From positions 1 through 13,049 of the forward strand of contig DASVGQ010000118.1 in the NCBI GenBank assembly GCA_036379455.1: DNA of 13,049 nt. Reading direction: 5' to 3'. Position numbers and translations under genes: made by a program. The notes under the pieces were generated by a model that was not told the origin of the DNA, searched no databases, and worked only from the letters and a program-made list of their open reading frames with translations. This document shows, in pieces, positions 7,545-13,049 of this stretch (positions are counted from its first letter, which is position 1; each line of letters opens with the position of its first letter). The stretch is from SCRT01 sp036379455. GTDB lineage: Bacteria > Pseudomonadota > Gammaproteobacteria > Nevskiales > Nevskiaceae.

Positions 7545-7649
7545 TCAGGACTTCCGCCGCGGCGCCGGATCAACGCGGTCACGGCGTCGCAGCGCGCCGA
7601 TTGCGCGGCCCGCGCCGACAGCCCAGGCAGGCAGCGGACTCATGCTCAT
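7545..7649 (-). CDS. 34-aa mini-ORF bridging the MFS and ene-reductase genes
   Basis: I do not recognise this reading frame. Its ATG (7647-7649) overlaps the TGA of the MFS gene by one base as TGATG, and its own TGA (7545-7547) overlaps the upstream candidate ATG of the ene-reductase, again as TGATG. The 34-residue peptide begins MSMSPLPAWAVG and ends in an arginine-rich tail; it has no clear membrane segment or motif. No good Shine-Dalgarno precedes it, so it would depend on ribosomes finishing the MFS gene. It may be a coupling peptide that carries ribosomes across the 103-nt gap, or simply spacer DNA that happens to stay open, since stop codons are rare in GC-rich sequence. Confidence 0.3.
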   Translation of the reverse strand: MSMSPLPAWAVGAGRAIGALRRRDRVDPAPRRKS

Positions 7650-8875
7650 CAGGCGCGGCCGGATGCCAGCCGCGCCGCCGGCCGCTCGTCGTGGAACAGG
7701 AATGCCGCGACCGCCGCAGACGCGAGCGCGAAGCCGCCGAAGACTCCCAGCGCGACGTCGAAGCCGAACGCGAGGAATGCTTCGAACAACAGGCTGCCGA
7801 GGCCGAATCCGATGAACAGCGAGAAGGCCATGACCGCAACCGCTTGCCCGCGCCCACCACCGCGCAGGTCGGTGGCGATAGCAGCCAGCTGGGGATGCGT
7901 GAGGTCGAAGCCGAGCGACAGCAGGATGATGGCGACGCGCACCCCATCCAGCGGCAGCGGCGCGGCGAGCGCGAACGCGCACAGCCCCGTCAACGCAACG
8001 CCGCCCGGCACGATGAAGTAGCGGCCGTAGCGGTCCGCCAGCCAGCCGATGACCGGCCCGAGCAGCAGCCCCGGCACGCCGTAGCCGAGCAGCACGAGTC
8101 CGATGCCCGTCTCATCCAGGCCGTAGCGCTGGCGCAGGTACACGCCCAGCCATGTGAACACGCCGGACTGCAGCACGGCGTTGATCAGAACGTACGCGTA
8201 GGTGCGGCGCGCGCGCAGCGTCTTCAGCAGCTTCGCGTAACCGCCCGCCACCGCGCGCCATGCAGGCGCAGCGAGCGGCGCTGTCGTGCGGGGAAGCACG
8301 CCGGTGACCGACATCAGCACCAGCAGCACGCCGCTGAGCGCGGCCACCACCCAGAACAGGCTCTGCCAGCCGATCACGGGCTCCAGCAATGCTCCGACCG
8401 CAGCCCCGGCGGCCGTCCCGCCCGCGATGGAGCCGAACAACCAGCCAACCGCCTTGCCTCGCTGCTGGAACGGGAAGACATCCCCGATCAGGGTCAGCGA
8501 GATCGGCACGATGCCCGCGGCGCATGCGCCGGTAACGACGCGCCACAGGATGAACGCGGTGACGCTGGTCGCCGTGGACGTCGCCGCGGTGAGAACGACG
8601 AACGCGAGCAGGGACATCAGGATCACGCGGCGGCGGCCGAGGCGGTCCGAAAGCGGACCGATGAAGAGCGTGGCCACCGCCTCCGGCACGATGTAGGCGG
8701 GCACGGCCAGCCCGACCCACCCAACGGCCGTGGAAAACACATCCGCCAGCCGCGGGATGAGCGGCGCGACCATGAAGGTCTGCACGAAGACAAGGAAGGC
8801 GCCGCTGCACAGCATCGGCAGCAGCCACGGAATGCCCTCGTCCGCATGCTCCGCCGCGCCTGCCCGTGCTTCCAC
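7649..8875 (-). CDS. Major facilitator superfamily transporter (DHA1-like)
   Basis: Inner-membrane secondary transporter with 408 residues and about twelve hydrophobic segments, usual for MFS drug:H+ antiporter-like proteins. The motif-A loop G-P-L-S-D-R-L-G-R-R-R is at 73-83 between helices 2 and 3. A degenerate copy, G-W-L-A-D-R-Y-G-R, is in the second half, as expected from the duplicated six-helix fold. Helix 4 has W-R-V-V-T-G-A, close to the WRxxxG motif B region. A hydrophilic stretch in the middle, around PRTTAPLAAPAWRAV and the following basic residues, is the central cytoplasmic loop. The GTG start at 8875 is set by AGGAG 6 nt upstream; an ATG at 8879 is out of frame. It precedes the ene-reductase, so import or export of an unsaturated compound or its reduced product is plausible. 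The substrate cannot be read from sequence. Confidence 0.9.
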   Translation of the reverse strand: MEARAGAAEHADEGIPWLLPMLCSGAFLVFVQTFMVAPLIPRLADVFSTAVGWVGLAVPAYIVPEAVATLFIGPLSDRLGRRRVILMSLLAFVVLTAATSTATSVTAFILWRVVTGACAAGIVPISLTLIGDVFPFQQRGKAVGWLFGSIAGGTAAGAAVGALLEPVIGWQSLFWVVAALSGVLLVLMSVTGVLPRTTAPLAAPAWRAVAGGYAKLLKTLRARRTYAYVLINAVLQSGVFTWLGVYLRQRYGLDETGIGLVLLGYGVPGLLLGPVIGWLADRYGRYFIVPGGVALTGLCAFALAAPLPLDGVRVAIILLSLGFDLTHPQLAAIATDLRGGGRGQAVAVMAFSLFIGFGLGSLLFEAFLAFGFDVALGVFGGFALASAAVAAFLFHDERPAARLASGRA

Positions 8876-8881
8876 CCATCA

Positions 8882-8886
8882 CTCCT
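8882..8886 (-). promoter_or_regulatory. Shine-Dalgarno for the MFS transporter
   Basis: AGGAG on the minus strand lies 6 nt before the GTG at 8875 and supports that codon over the overlapping out-of-frame ATG at 8879. Confidence 0.6.
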
Positions 8887-9220
8887 GCCGCCGCGCGGCG
8901 ATACTCTGGCCCGATCGACGGGCCACTCGACTGACATGCCGGCAGCGCGTGCGTCCGCCGCGCGGCACCCGCGCGCTTATCCAGCGCTTCCGCATTTCCG
9001 GTGAGACCCGCACGCGACGTCAGCCGCTGCGGCACCGGCTAATGACATTATACGTTAGGCGTGGGATGGCGGCGCGGCGTCCACGGCCTGCGCGCCCTGC
9101 ACGCTCTCCGCAGCAGGTGCGCGCCACGGCCAGACCGCGACCCTAGTATCACGGGCGACGGAGCCTGCCTACCGGAGCGACCCAGTCCCGGGTCACAAGG
9201 GAAGCGTCGCGAAAAGCTCT
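8887..9220. other. Gap between the AraC-type regulator and the MFS gene
   Basis: About 335 bases with no convincing gene on either strand. The open frames crossing it are continuations of antisense shadows of the MFS gene or lack family resemblance. It is GC-rich except for an AT-rich island at 9039-9057, which carries a promoter-like element and a palindrome described separately. A hairpin overlapping the end of the AraC-type gene lies at its right edge. It most likely holds the MFS promoter and a 5' leader of about 165 nt. Confidence 0.5.
9039..9057 (-). promoter_or_regulatory. Candidate promoter and operator for the MFS/ene-reductase unit
   Basis: The minus strand has a perfect TATAAT at 9047-9052, but no -35-like hexamer 16-18 nt upstream, which would suit an activator-dependent promoter. 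The perfect palindrome TAATG-A-CATTA at 9040-9050 overlaps the -10, and TAATG/CGTTA form a near-match outer pair (9040-9057). Transcription would start near 9040. A regulator acting here, possibly the adjacent AraC-type protein, is inference. Confidence 0.45.
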
Positions 9221-9237
9221 TCAGGATTCTCGCGACG
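9205..9237 (-). terminator. Hairpin across the end of the AraC-type gene
   Basis: CGTCGCGA at 9205-9212 and TCGCGACG at 9230-9237 form a perfect 8-bp inverted repeat with a 17-nt loop that contains the TGA at 9221-9223. There is no T-tract of useful length, so it may be an attenuating hairpin, a mRNA-stabilising end, or chance. Confidence 0.25.
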
Positions 9238-9976
9238 GCACCGCGCGACGCGGCTCCATCTGCGTCGTCTCCCCGGCATGCGCCCGATACGCCCGGGGCG
9301 CCATGCCGAAGCAACGGCTGAAAGCGTGGCTGAAGCTCGAGGCATCGTGAAAGCCGAAACGACACGCGATCTGCTCGATCCGGTCCTGGCAATCGGGATC
9401 ACCCAGCGCTTCGCGACAGCGTTGCAGGGTCAGATCCGCGATATAGCGGGCCGGGCGCAGGCCGTCCATCGCGAACAGCTTGTATGCGTAACGGCGCGAA
9501 ACGTGAAAGTGCTGCGCGACGTCATCGACGGTCACGCCCCCGTGGCCGACGCGCGCGTCGATGTACCGGAGGATGCTGTGCAGGTGTGCGTGGTGCACGT
9601 CACCCGCGGCGGTTTCGGCGCGCCCGGGCAGAAGCCCTCCGTCATCGCCGACCAGCCATTCCAGCATCGCCAGCAGCACTGCGCGTCCCTGGGCCGCGTT
9701 GGAAGCATCGACTCCGCTAAACGCCCCCGCAGCGCCCCCGCTCTCGCAATCGCCGCTGTCTCCACCGCAACGGTCCTGGCGGCCCCCGCGGAGGAGCGCC
9801 TCCAACCGGGGCTTCAACTCATCGAGGCTCGCCGCCGGGATCCGCAGTTCGAGAACCAGGCCGTTGTCACGTCCGGACGCACAGCTGACGTGGCAACGGC
9901 CGGGCAGAGCGTCTTCCGGCGCCGGCCGCTCCCGTGCGGCGCGCCGGCCCGCGGCGCGCTTCTCGGCAAACAGCAC
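9221..9976 (-). CDS. AraC-family transcriptional regulator, 5' end uncertain or truncated
   Basis: DNA-binding regulator with a C-terminal AraC/XylS double helix-turn-helix domain at about 131-232 of the 251-residue form. The first helix-turn-helix is VTVDDVAQHFHVSRRYAYKLF at 148-168 region, and the second carries the signature around residues 208-231 (G-F-H-D-A-S-S-F-S-H-A-F and G-M-A-P-R-A-Y-R). The middle L-V-L-E-L-R-I-P-A-A-S-L at 40-51 resembles the segment that follows the cupin-like sensing domain in regulators of about 320 residues. Only some 40 residues precede it, so the sensing domain is largely missing. The GTG at 9976 has no good Shine-Dalgarno. The same frame stays open upstream to a single TAG at 10058-10060. 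It follows the solute-binding protein gene and precedes the MFS gene on the same strand, either of which it may control. Confidence 0.75.
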   Translation of the reverse strand: MLFAEKRAAGRRAARERPAPEDALPGRCHVSCASGRDNGLVLELRIPAASLDELKPRLEALLRGGRQDRCGGDSGDCESGGAAGAFSGVDASNAAQGRAVLLAMLEWLVGDDGGLLPGRAETAAGDVHHAHLHSILRYIDARVGHGGVTVDDVAQHFHVSRRYAYKLFAMDGLRPARYIADLTLQRCREALGDPDCQDRIEQIACRFGFHDASSFSHAFSRCFGMAPRAYRAHAGETTQMEPRRAVPSRES

Positions 9977-10017
9977 GCGGATATCGATCTCGCGGATAGC
10001 GTGGGTCGCTGTCGTCG

Positions 10018-10028
10018 CTCCTCTCCCT
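10018..10028 (-). promoter_or_regulatory. Purine-rich ribosome-binding site without a normal start codon
   Basis: The minus strand reads AGGGAGAGGAG here, an excellent Shine-Dalgarno. No ATG, GTG or TTG follows within 15 nt in any frame. The nearest in-frame codon in the AraC frame at a suitable place is ACG at 10013-10015, which would give a 264-residue regulator. This could mark a lost or non-canonical start of the AraC-type gene. Confidence 0.35.
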
Positions 10029-10057
10029 GCGCGTGTCCCCGCGCAGTGCGGGACATG

Positions 10058-10219
10058 CTACAGGCGGCTGCCGTCGTCGTGCCGTCGACCAGAATCCCGC
10101 CGCTGCGCCCCGGTGCCTGGCAATGCGGCCTCGCCCGGCGCAGCCGTCACGTCAATGCGCACCCGTTGAAATCCGGCGCAGGCCGCAACTCGACGGAGGC
10201 GCCGAGAAGACACCTTCAT
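10058..10219 (-). pseudogene. Upstream in-frame segment of the AraC-type gene, ended by TAG
   Basis: An ATG at 10217-10219 overlaps the TGA of the solute-binding protein gene as ATGA, the usual sign of translational coupling. It opens 53 codons in exactly the frame of the AraC-type gene and ends at TAG 10058-10060, after which the frame stays open to 9221. Read through, the whole would be 332 residues, the usual size of cupin-containing AraC regulators. Against this, the segment uses A or T at many third positions and does not clearly resemble a cupin domain. It may be a decayed 5' end, a separate small ORF, or chance. A sequencing error is also possible. Confidence 0.3.
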
Positions 10220-11592
10220 CGCGCGTTGTAGGGCACCGGCTTGCGCTGGACCGGGACATTGCGGTCCTCGGTGTTGTCGACGATGACGCGATCCATCGGG
10301 AATCGCGAGCCTGCGGCCGCCTTCACGTACTGCGCGCCGAGCATGTTGGTCGCCGCCGTGTTCGGATACGGACCTTTGCTGAAGTTCACGCGGCCTACTG
10401 TCGTGATCATGTCGACCGTCGGGATGACTTCGCGGATCGCAGCGCGGTCCAGCGGGTTCTTCGCGTGCTTGAGAACATGCTCGGCCACTTCGAACAACGA
10501 CATCGTCTGGCCCTGCTGGTTGTCCCAGTGGCGATTCACCGCCTTCTCGTAGCCGTCCGCCATCTGCTGCGAAGTCTTCCCGGTGAGCGGCGACTTGTAC
10601 GGGAACACCGGCGACCAGGCCGTCAGCGCCGAGATGTTGTATCCCAGGTCGCCCAGCGGCTCGATCTGCGACATGAAGAATCCCGCCTTCGTCATCTGCG
10701 CGATCTTCAGCTCCTGCAGCAGATGCAGCTGGGCCGCCTGCCGCCAAAAGGCGTCGATGTCCGGCGGCAGCCCTACCCCGTTGTAGATCTCGCATTTCTC
10801 GCGCTTGAACAACGCGATCTGCGACGAGAAGTCACTGGTGCCGTCCTGGTAGGCGCCTGGATCGATGACGGTATAACCATTCTTCTCGAGGATCGGCTTC
10901 AGGTTGGCGCGGAAGCCGTTGCCATCGGCGTCGTTCGGGTACATCACCGCAACGCGCTTGTTGGTCTCGATCAGCGGCCACTGGCCGATGAAGCCGTCGG
11001 CGAACTGCTTGACGCCGAAGCTCATGCAGAAAGACCACTTGAAGGGTGACGGCGCGCCGATCTTGCCGCCGCGGCCGAAGAAGAAGGATTCCAGCGGGCA
11101 ATCGGTGGCGATACTCGGCACGCCCGCGGCTTCGCACACATCGGACACCGGATTGACGACTTCCGGCGTCGAAGTCGTGAGCATCAGGTGGATGTGCTGC
11201 TTGGTGATGAGATCGTTCGCAAGCTGGCTGGCGCGCGAAGGACTCGACTGGCTGTCGAAGTCGAGGATCGTCACGCGATAGGTCTCGCCGTTCACCGTGA
11301 GGCCCTTTGCAAGGGCTTCCCGGACCAGGCCCAGCGTGTACGGATCCGACTGGCCGAACAATCCGAGCGCGCCGGAGCGCGGATCGATGAAGCCGATGCG
11401 GATTTCCTTGTCGCCGGCCGACGCCGCGCCACCTTGCGCCGCGAAAGCCGCGCGACCGCCCAGCAGCAGCGCCGCGCCGGCGGCCGCCCCGCCGATCAGC
11501 ACCTTGCGTCGCGACGGTGACCGCGGCGCGTCCTGTCCGTTCGTGTGTCGCATGCTGGCGGCGCGACCGTCCGCCTCTGGTTGATCCTTCAT
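10216..11592 (-). CDS. ABC transporter substrate-binding protein, branched-chain amino acid type, Tat-exported
   Basis: Periplasmic type I solute-binding protein of the Leu/Ile/Val-binding family, delivering small molecules such as amino acids, amides or aromatic acids to an ABC importer. It has 458 residues from the ATG at 11592, which has GGAGG 5 nt upstream; the ATG at 11595 is too close to that site. The N-terminus is a twin-arginine signal: S-R-R-K-V-L-I with R28 and R29, a hydrophobic stretch to about residue 46, and a likely cleavage near A-F-A-A at 49-52. The mature part starts with K-E-I-R-I-G-F-I-D-P-R-S-G, and L-M-L-T-T-S-T-P-E-V-V and R-V-A-V-M-Y-P-N-D are the strands expected of the fold. 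No permease or ATPase genes are next to it in this window. The ligand is unknown. Confidence 0.87.
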   Translation of the reverse strand: MKDQPEADGRAASMRHTNGQDAPRSPSRRKVLIGGAAAGAALLLGGRAAFAAQGGAASAGDKEIRIGFIDPRSGALGLFGQSDPYTLGLVREALAKGLTVNGETYRVTILDFDSQSSPSRASQLANDLITKQHIHLMLTTSTPEVVNPVSDVCEAAGVPSIATDCPLESFFFGRGGKIGAPSPFKWSFCMSFGVKQFADGFIGQWPLIETNKRVAVMYPNDADGNGFRANLKPILEKNGYTVIDPGAYQDGTSDFSSQIALFKREKCEIYNGVGLPPDIDAFWRQAAQLHLLQELKIAQMTKAGFFMSQIEPLGDLGYNISALTAWSPVFPYKSPLTGKTSQQMADGYEKAVNRHWDNQQGQTMSLFEVAEHVLKHAKNPLDRAAIREVIPTVDMITTVGRVNFSKGPYPNTAATNMLGAQYVKAAAGSRFPMDRVIVDNTEDRNVPVQRKPVPYNAR

Positions 11593-11597
11593 CATCC

Positions 11598-11602
11598 CCT
11601 CC
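11598..11602 (-). promoter_or_regulatory. Shine-Dalgarno for the solute-binding protein
   Basis: GGAGG on the minus strand lies 5 nt before the ATG at 11592 and only 2 nt before the ATG at 11595, favouring the former as start. Confidence 0.6.
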
Positions 11603-11983
11603 GGTTGATTGAGTGCGCCGTCATCTCATGCGGCGTTCGCATCGACCGAACACGAAGTGTGCGATCGTCGCCGGATTCTATACCGGACACACAGGCTGTT
11701 CCGTGCGCTCCGTCGCACCATACCGTGTGGCTTGAACGGTGGCATCAACCTCAAGCTGCGGCTACCGACCGTAAGCGCGGAGACGGGAGTGGCGGCGCAG
11801 CAGGCTTGATGGCGCTTTGGCCGCGAACGCAACCGTTCCTCTGCATCGCTTCGTTCACGGTCGTCGCCGGCGAGTAACCACTACGACCAGCGCATTGCCG
11901 GCGTGCGCTCAGGCGCTTCACGTCCGTGCAGCGCGCTTGCAGCTTGCGTCACCGCGGCCACACGAACTACATTCGGCCCCACG
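11603..11983. other. Divergent intergenic region, solute-binding protein to thiamine unit
   Basis: About 380 bases between divergent genes, without a gene I can support; short open frames across it lack Shine-Dalgarno sites and family resemblance. Toward the minus strand, a TAGAAT (11675-11680 in reverse) is a possible -10 for the solute-binding protein, with no clear -35. A small inverted repeat, ACAC-GAA-GTGT, lies at 11650-11660. Toward the plus strand a promoter candidate precedes the riboswitch (separate entry). The remainder holds nothing I recognise. Confidence 0.5.
11944..11973 (+). promoter_or_regulatory. Candidate promoter of the TPP-riboswitch/thiO transcript
   Basis: TTGCGT at 11944-11949 and TACATT at 11968-11973 are 18 nt apart, weak but plausible -35 and -10 boxes. 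Transcription would begin near 11980, just before the aptamer, which is where a riboswitch promoter should be. The supporting argument is position rather than strength of the boxes. Confidence 0.35.
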
Positions 11984-12064
11984 CACCGGGGTGCTCGCCT
12001 TCAGCTGCACGAGGCGGGCTGAGAACAAACCCGCACGACCTGATCTGGGTAATACCAGCGGAGG
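11984..12064 (+). ncRNA. TPP riboswitch (THI element)
   Basis: The conserved blocks occur in order with normal spacing: CGGGGTGC at 11987-11994, GGCTGAGA at 12016-12023, then ACCTGATCTGGGTAATACCA and GCG at 12038-12060. CTCGCCT (11994-12000) and AGGCGGG (12012-12018) form the P2/P3 stem, and CTGG/CCAG closes the P5 loop. These features identify the thiamine-pyrophosphate aptamer, which shuts off thiamine genes when TPP is abundant. The 3' end of the aptamer runs directly into GGAGG at 12060-12064, the Shine-Dalgarno for the ATG at 12070, so translation could be blocked by ligand binding, as in E. coli thiM. The P1 stem is not obvious by eye. The gene controlled is thiO, consistent with a thiazole-synthesis operon. 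Confidence 0.95.
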
Positions 12065-12069
12065 CATAC

Positions 12070-12231
12070 ATGGCAGGCCTGACGCCGCCGCATGCGTACG
12101 TCGCGCGCATCACGACCATCTCTCAACCGCAATACGGAGCCGATCGACCGGTGGCCGGCGGCCGCGTATGCCTCATCACAGGGGTACCGGCGGCGTCGCC
12201 CAACGGCGGCACCTGCGGCGTGCCGCGATGA
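12070..12231 (+). CDS. 53-aa leader ORF between the TPP riboswitch and thiO
   Basis: Small open frame of unknown function. It has the best ribosome-binding site in the region: GGAGG at 12060-12064, 5 nt before the ATG and overlapping the last conserved base of the aptamer. Its TGA (12229-12231) overlaps the thiO ATG (12228-12230) as ATGA. The peptide begins MAGLTPPHAY, ends in a glycine/cysteine-containing tail, and has no signal peptide, membrane segment or motif I can name. thiO has no clear Shine-Dalgarno of its own, so a coupled leader translated only when TPP is low would explain the arrangement. It could also be a relic of another thiamine gene. Coding status is unproven. Confidence 0.45.
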   Translation: MAGLTPPHAYVARITTISQPQYGADRPVAGGRVCLITGVPAASPNGGTCGVPR

Positions 12232-13049
12232 CGACACCACGTGTGACGGTGATCGGCGCGGGTCCGGCCGGGCTGACGGCCGCACTTGAACTGTCGGACG
12301 GTGGCGCAGAAGTCGAAGTCCTCGAGCGCGGCACGGCGCCGGGACGACAGGCCTGCGGGTGGTTTGCGGGCGGCATGCTCGGGCCGTGGTACGAACGAGC
12401 CGACAGCGATCCGCGGGTGCTCGAATGGGGCCTCCAGGCGCTGGAATGGTGGCCACGTCACTTCTCTGGGACCGTGCTGGCCGGCACGCTCGTGCTGGCA
12501 CAACCGCGCGATCGCGCGGAGCTCGACCGCTTTGCCACTCGTACCACGGGCTACCGATGGCTCGACGCGGATGCCATCACGGCGCTCGAGCCAGATCTCG
12601 CGGACCGCTTCCGACGTGCCCTGTTCTTCCCGCAGGAAGGTCATCTCGACCCGCGCCTTGCTCTGCCCGCCCTCGTCGACGAGCTCACGGCCCGCGGCGT
12701 GGCGGTGCGTTTCGGGGTGAACGTTGATGCGGGGGTGGCAGCGACTGCTGAACGGCTCCTGCTCGACTGTCGAGGACCCTGCGCGCGCGACCGGCTGCCG
12801 CGCCTGCGCTGCGTGCGCGGCGAGATGGCGCGCGTCCACACCACCGACGTCCATTTCCGACGGCCGGTCCGCATGCTGCACCCGCGCCACCCGGTATACG
12901 TCATTCCGCGGGCTGACGACACGTTCATGGTGGGCGGCACGGTCATCGAAAGCGCGAACGCCGAGCCGGTGACGGTCCGTTCGGCGATGGAATTGCTGAG
13001 CAGCGCGTACGCCATCCATCCGGCCTTCGCGGAAGCGCACGTCGTGGAA
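12228..13049 (+). CDS. thiO: Glycine oxidase ThiO (FAD-dependent, thiamine thiazole synthesis), 3' truncated by window
   Basis: FAD-dependent amine oxidase of the DAO family that makes iminoglycine (dehydroglycine) for the thiazole ring of thiamine. The frame is open from the ATG at 12228 to the end of the window, 274 codons, so roughly the last quarter of the protein is missing. The N-terminal R-V-T-V-I-G-A-G-P-A-G-L at 5-16 is the dinucleotide-binding fold, closed by E33-R34. W-F-A-G-G-M-L-G-P-W at 45-54 matches the flavin-contacting WxGGGMLxP segment of ThiO. H-P-R-H-P-V-Y-V-I-P-R and the following F-M-V-G-G-T-V-I-E match the substrate domain and the second flavin-contacting segment. The TPP riboswitch upstream strongly supports the assignment over other DAO-family amine oxidases. 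The start overlaps the leader ORF stop. thiS, thiG and thiE would be expected downstream. Confidence 0.92.
   Translation, partial: MTTPRVTVIGAGPAGLTAALELSDGGAEVEVLERGTAPGRQACGWFAGGMLGPWYERADSDPRVLEWGLQALEWWPRHFSGTVLAGTLVLAQPRDRAELDRFATRTTGYRWLDADAITALEPDLADRFRRALFFPQEGHLDPRLALPALVDELTARGVAVRFGVNVDAGVAATAERLLLDCRGPCARDRLPRLRCVRGEMARVHTTDVHFRRPVRMLHPRHPVYVIPRADDTFMVGGTVIESANAEPVTVRSAMELLSSAYAIHPAFAEAHVVE

Noticed and set aside
6463..7815. 450-codon plus-strand open frame opposite the ene-reductase
   Set aside because: Antisense shadow of a gene with all OYE catalytic motifs; no recognisable domain.
7466..9004. 512-codon plus-strand open frame opposite the MFS gene
   Set aside because: Antisense of a clear MFS transporter; low-complexity Gln/Arg/His/Asp composition, no Shine-Dalgarno at its start.
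9039..9060. GTTAGGC near 9054-9060 resembling the integron attC core site
   Set aside because: No matching RYYYAAC partner or inner boxes nearby, no integrase and no cassette structure in the window.
10058..10795. 245-codon minus-strand open frame within the solute-binding protein gene
   Set aside because: Most of it is an out-of-frame shadow of the solute-binding protein; only the last 53 codons, beyond that gene's stop, are of interest and are treated separately.
11609..11809. 66-codon plus-strand ORF in the divergent intergenic region
   Set aside because: No Shine-Dalgarno, no motif, no positional argument; probably random open sequence.
12123..13040. 305-codon minus-strand open frame opposite thiO
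   Set aside because: Lies opposite a clear ThiO coding region; no family resemblance.

Overview
The window is GC-rich chromosomal DNA (about two thirds G+C by eye) with closely packed genes and strong G/C preference at third codon positions. A PEP synthase beside its PpsR-type regulator, a TPP riboswitch ahead of a ThiO-type glycine oxidase, an OYE-family ene-reductase and a Tat-exported solute-binding protein suggest a high-GC proteobacterium, more likely gamma- or betaproteobacterial than anything else. I cannot name the genus. No phage, IS element, CRISPR array, tRNA or rRNA was seen. Most of the window looks like ordinary housekeeping and accessory metabolism.

Layout. (1) 1-1207, plus strand: the 3' end of a phosphoglucomutase gene, then a cis-prenyltransferase resembling the actinobacterial short-chain type, 10 nt apart. 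(2) 1233-3215, minus strand: a thioredoxin-reductase-like ferredoxin/flavodoxin-NADP+ reductase and, upstream of it, PpsR. (3) 3267-6343, plus strand: a cytoplasmic DsbA-family oxidoreductase, then PEP synthase PpsA. PpsR and PpsA are divergent, with the DsbA-family gene between them. (4) 6421-8875, minus strand: an MFS transporter, a 34-codon-scale mini-ORF, and an OYE-family ene-reductase, linked by TGATG stop/start overlaps. (5) 9221-11592, minus strand: an AraC-family regulator with an anomalous 5' end and a Tat-exported ABC-type solute-binding protein. (6) 11603-13049, plus strand: an intergenic stretch with a candidate promoter, a clear TPP riboswitch, a 53-aa leader ORF whose ribosome-binding site lies at the aptamer's 3' edge, and the start of thiO, which runs off the window.

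How the genes fit together. PpsR is expected to switch PpsA off and on through the threonine two residues before the catalytic histidine, controlling pyruvate-to-PEP flux. PEP feeds sugar phosphates (phosphoglucomutase) and, more distantly, isoprenoids. The MFS/ene-reductase pair looks like an uptake or efflux plus reduction module for an unsaturated compound, possibly controlled by the AraC-type regulator upstream. The thiO unit is a thiamine-repressible thiazole-synthesis operon, presumably continuing with thiS/thiG/thiE outside the window.

Most notable oddities: an AraC gene whose frame continues upstream past one amber codon to an ATG overlapping the stop of the preceding gene, with a strong Shine-Dalgarno that has no start codon after it; two tiny ORFs fitted exactly between neighbours by start/stop overlaps; and an AT-rich palindrome carrying a perfect TATAAT in the gap before the MFS gene. 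I found no convincing case for a wholly new system.
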